Assembly: GCA_026418055.1 (NCBI GenBank)
Contig: JAOACB010000003.1
Location: forward strand, 2,789 to 57,352
Length of the DNA stretch: 54,564 nucleotides
DNA from: Fimbriimonadales bacterium
GTDB taxonomy: Bacteria; Armatimonadota; Fimbriimonadia; Fimbriimonadales; Fimbriimonadaceae
Direction of reading: 5' to 3'
Position numbers and translations under genes: made by a program
Shown here: one piece after another, positions 52,621 through 54,564 of the stretch
How positions within the stretch are numbered: the stretch's first letter is position 1
Layout: each line of letters starts with the position of its first letter
The notes under the pieces: generated by a model
Seen by the model: the letters and a program-made list of their open reading frames with translations, nothing else
Database searches by the model: none
Told to the model about the DNA's origin: nothing

Positions 52621-52931
52621 GAGGTGATCGGGGCTCTCTTGTCGAGGTACCGGTACCGCTTCCGGGCTTCCGGTCGCTCTTGGAAGAACTGCTCCAGCAC
52701 TCCCTGCCTGTTCAGGATGTAGCCGACGGTCTCCGTGGGCTCCGCGCCGTTGCGCAACCAGTGCAACGCTCGCTCGGCGTTCACCTCGATCCTCTTCGGC
52801 TGGCTGACCGGGTCGTACAGCCCAAGCACTTCGATGAACCTTCCGTTCCGGCCCATCGAGCTCTCCGCGGCAACGATGCGATAGAACGGGCGACCCTTCG
52901 TTCCGATTCTCCTCAGTCTGATCTTAACCAC
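52617..52931 (-). CDS. rpsP: 30S ribosomal protein S16
   Basis: 104 residues beginning MVKIRLRRIGTKGRPFYRIV, then the ESSMGRNGRFIEVLGLYDP signature and the AERALHWLRNGAEPTETV segment. The C-terminus is somewhat longer and basic compared with short S16 forms. Follows ffh by 29 bp. Confidence 0.97.
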   Translation of the reverse strand: MVKIRLRRIGTKGRPFYRIVAAESSMGRNGRFIEVLGLYDPVSQPKRIEVNAERALHWLRNGAEPTETVGYILNRQGVLEQFFQERPEARKRYRYLDKRAPITS

Positions 52932-52960
52932 TTCTGCCTGTCACTCCTCCGCGCGGCCGT

Positions 52961-54295
52961 TCAGCGGCGTCGGCCTCGCTTGCCGAACCTCTTCTGAAGC
53001 TTGGCGAGCTGCTTCATCTGCCTGCGCATCTCGTACAGCTGCCGAACGAGGTTGTTGACCTCTTCGACGCTCGTACCCGAGCCGGATGCGACCCGCCTCC
53101 TGCGGGAGCCATTGATTATATCCGGATTCCTGCGCTCGTCGGGAGTCATGCTGAGGATGATGGCCTCGATCCTGCTCAGTTGCCGATCGTCCACCTTGTT
53201 CAGCTCCGCCTCCGGTATTTGGGCTCCCAGACCGGGGATCATCTTCAGGACGTTCTGGAGCGGTCCCATCTTGCGCACCATGCGGAACTGCTGCAGCATG
53301 TCGTTGAAATCGAAGCTCCCACCCTTGAGCTTCGACTCCAGGCTCTCGACATCCTCGGCCTCCATGGCCTTTTCGGCTCGCTCGATGATGCCAAGGATGT
53401 CGCCCATGCCCAGGATGCGCTGCGCCATGCGGTCGGGATGGAACGGCTCCAGCGCCGACGTCTGCTCTCCCACCCCAAGGAAGCGAACCGGAACCCCGGT
53501 GGCCTCGCGAACGCTCAGCACGGCGCCTCCCCGCGTGTCCCCGTCCAGTTTGGTGAAGATCGCCCCGGTGAGGGGGGCGCGCTCATGGAACGCCCTCGCG
53601 ACGTTCACAGCCTCCTGGCCTGTGGTGGCGTCCACCACGAGCAGGGTCTCCGAGGGTTTGACGGCCTGGACGATGCCCTCCAGCTGGCGCATCATCTCCT
53701 CATCGATCTGCAAGCGACCCGCTGTGTCCACGATCAGCATGTCGCGGAGCAGATGGCGGCAACGATCCAGGGCACCCTTGGCGATGGAGACCGGATCCTG
53801 GCCGGGCTCCCCCGTGTGGACGGGAACCCCGATCGATTCGCCCAACACCTGCAGCTGCTTGACGGCTGCGGCGCGTTGCACGTCGCATGCGGCCAGCATC
53901 GGCTTCTTGCCGTTGGCCTGAGCCCACTTTGCGAGCTTGGCGGCGGTGGTCGTCTTGCCCGAACCCTGAAGGCCGCACAGCACCACGACCGTGGGCGGGG
54001 AAGAGGACCATTGGAAGCGGGGAGGGGAGGCTCCGCCGAGCATCTCCTCGAGCTCGTCCCGCACGATCTTGATCACGGTTTGGTCGGCGGTGAGGCTGCC
54101 GAAGACGTCCTCTCCCACGGCTTTCTCCCTCACGCGGGCGATGAAGCGCTTGGTGACGTCGAAGTTCACGTCCGCCTCGAGGAGCGCAACGCGCACCTCT
54201 CGCAGCATCTCGGAGACGTCCGCCTCCGACAACCGACCCTTTCTGCGCAACCCGGCCATGATTCCGGCCAGCCTGCGGGTTAGCGTGTCGAACAT
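52961..54295 (-). CDS. ffh: Signal recognition particle protein Ffh (SRP54)
   Basis: Targets nascent membrane proteins to FtsY/SecYEG with the SRP RNA. 444 residues: N domain (1-85), G domain with VLCGLQGSGKTTTAAKLA near 108, DVQRAAAVKQL near 138, DTAGRLQIDEEMM near 190, TKLDGDTRGGAVLS near 244, and a Met-rich M domain (about 300-430: FNDMLQQFRMVRKMGPLQNVLKMIPG, GSGTSVEEVNNLVRQLYEMRRQMKQL). First gene of the ffh-rpsP-khpA-rimM-obgE cluster on the minus strand. Confidence 0.97.
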   Translation of the reverse strand: MFDTLTRRLAGIMAGLRRKGRLSEADVSEMLREVRVALLEADVNFDVTKRFIARVREKAVGEDVFGSLTADQTVIKIVRDELEEMLGGASPPRFQWSSSPPTVVVLCGLQGSGKTTTAAKLAKWAQANGKKPMLAACDVQRAAAVKQLQVLGESIGVPVHTGEPGQDPVSIAKGALDRCRHLLRDMLIVDTAGRLQIDEEMMRQLEGIVQAVKPSETLLVVDATTGQEAVNVARAFHERAPLTGAIFTKLDGDTRGGAVLSVREATGVPVRFLGVGEQTSALEPFHPDRMAQRILGMGDILGIIERAEKAMEAEDVESLESKLKGGSFDFNDMLQQFRMVRKMGPLQNVLKMIPGLGAQIPEAELNKVDDRQLSRIEAIILSMTPDERRNPDIINGSRRRRVASGSGTSVEEVNNLVRQLYEMRRQMKQLAKLQKRFGKRGRRR

Positions 54296-54392
54296 TCCAA
54301 GGGGCAGTGTACCGACACGCGGGTGGCGAGTTTCGGGCAGGTAAGCTCACGCACCACACCTTGGACCGGCGAGACCATCTGACGTTCCACCG

Positions 54393-54564
54393 ATGAGGCG
54401 CTTCCTGCCGACCCCAGCCGCGATCCTCAACCACCTCATCCGCGATCCCCGGCGCAGGTTTTACGCCTCCGAGATCCTCTCGAGCCTGCCAATCCTCGTT
54501 CCGTTCGCGGCGGCCGCGGTGATCGCGTTGGGATGTCTGCCGACGATTGCCATCTGGAGCTTGG
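54393..54564 (+). CDS. Start of a membrane-protein gene, cut by the window
   Basis: 57 codons from ATG 54393, open to the window end. The first part is basic (MRRFLPTPAAILNHLIRDPRRR), then a hydrophobic stretch (SSLPILVPFAAAAVIALGCLP) starts at about residue 31. Probably a membrane protein. Divergent from ffh. Too short to assign. Confidence 0.4.
   Translation, partial: MRRFLPTPAAILNHLIRDPRRRFYASEILSSLPILVPFAAAAVIALGCLPTIAIWSL

Noticed and set aside
1-54564. CRISPR arrays, IS elements, prophage or integrated plasmid
   Set aside because: No regular repeat-spacer pattern, transposase/integrase motif or attachment duplication; composition and gene content are uniform.

Overview
The window is GC-rich, gene-dense bacterial chromosome. 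It reads as ordinary core genome of a free-living bacterium, not as a plasmid, prophage or island. I see no transposase, integrase, phage gene, CRISPR array or rRNA. The best taxonomic hint is the pair of type IV pilin-like proteins whose N-termini read [18 protein letters not shown] followed by [10 protein letters not shown]. That form is characteristic of Armatimonadota (Fimbriimonas-like lineages). A PEP-CTERM-type protein, several GTG/TTG starts and the housekeeping gene content fit, but the assignment is inference.

Layout. 1-4818 (+): a Rel/SpoT stringent-response enzyme (5' end cut by the window) and dtd, followed by a coupled cassette of ECF sigma factor, single-pass membrane protein and an HtrA-like PDZ protein without a catalytic triad. 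4815-10358 (-): recJ, nusG, secE, a zinc alcohol dehydrogenase, a beta-CASP metallo-beta-lactamase protein and a small membrane protein. 10411-16509 (+): CDF cation exporter, zinc-ribbon protein, dnaB-purD-rdgB and a zinc metalloprotease. 16367-21863 (-): prepilin, amidohydrolase, alkyltransferase-like protein, leuS and a thioredoxin-fold protein. 22017-23382 (+): LysM/SH3/NlpC-P60 hydrolase and tRNA-Glu. 23377-32969: NIF3, DUF1385, DUF5658, a PBP4-type carboxypeptidase, a PEP-CTERM protein, NamZ, dapA and an Lrp-exporter pair, mostly on the minus strand. 33091-43736: 5'-nucleotidase, an NfnAB-type bifurcating transhydrogenase, an RND efflux pair and a sodium:solute symporter. 44018-49005 (+): second prepilin with a strong promoter, a tiny membrane protein, an unrecognised secreted protein, and ispG-radC-translin. 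48996-54295 (-): the ffh-rpsP-khpA-rimM-obgE-nadD-rsfS ribosome/translation cluster with a TPR membrane protein at its end. A truncated ORF begins at 54393.

Organisation. Genes are packed very tightly. Many neighbours share ATGA or GTGA stop/start overlaps, which suggests translational coupling, and most convergent pairs overlap at their 3' ends. No intergenic gap exceeds about 280 bp; the longest (43737-44017) holds a near-consensus sigma-70 promoter. The most interesting items are: the Rel enzyme with both an altered HD motif and an altered RXKD motif; the sigma/membrane/pseudoprotease cassette; a translin-family protein coupled to radC; and an alkyltransferase-like protein with a PWWRV active-site loop.
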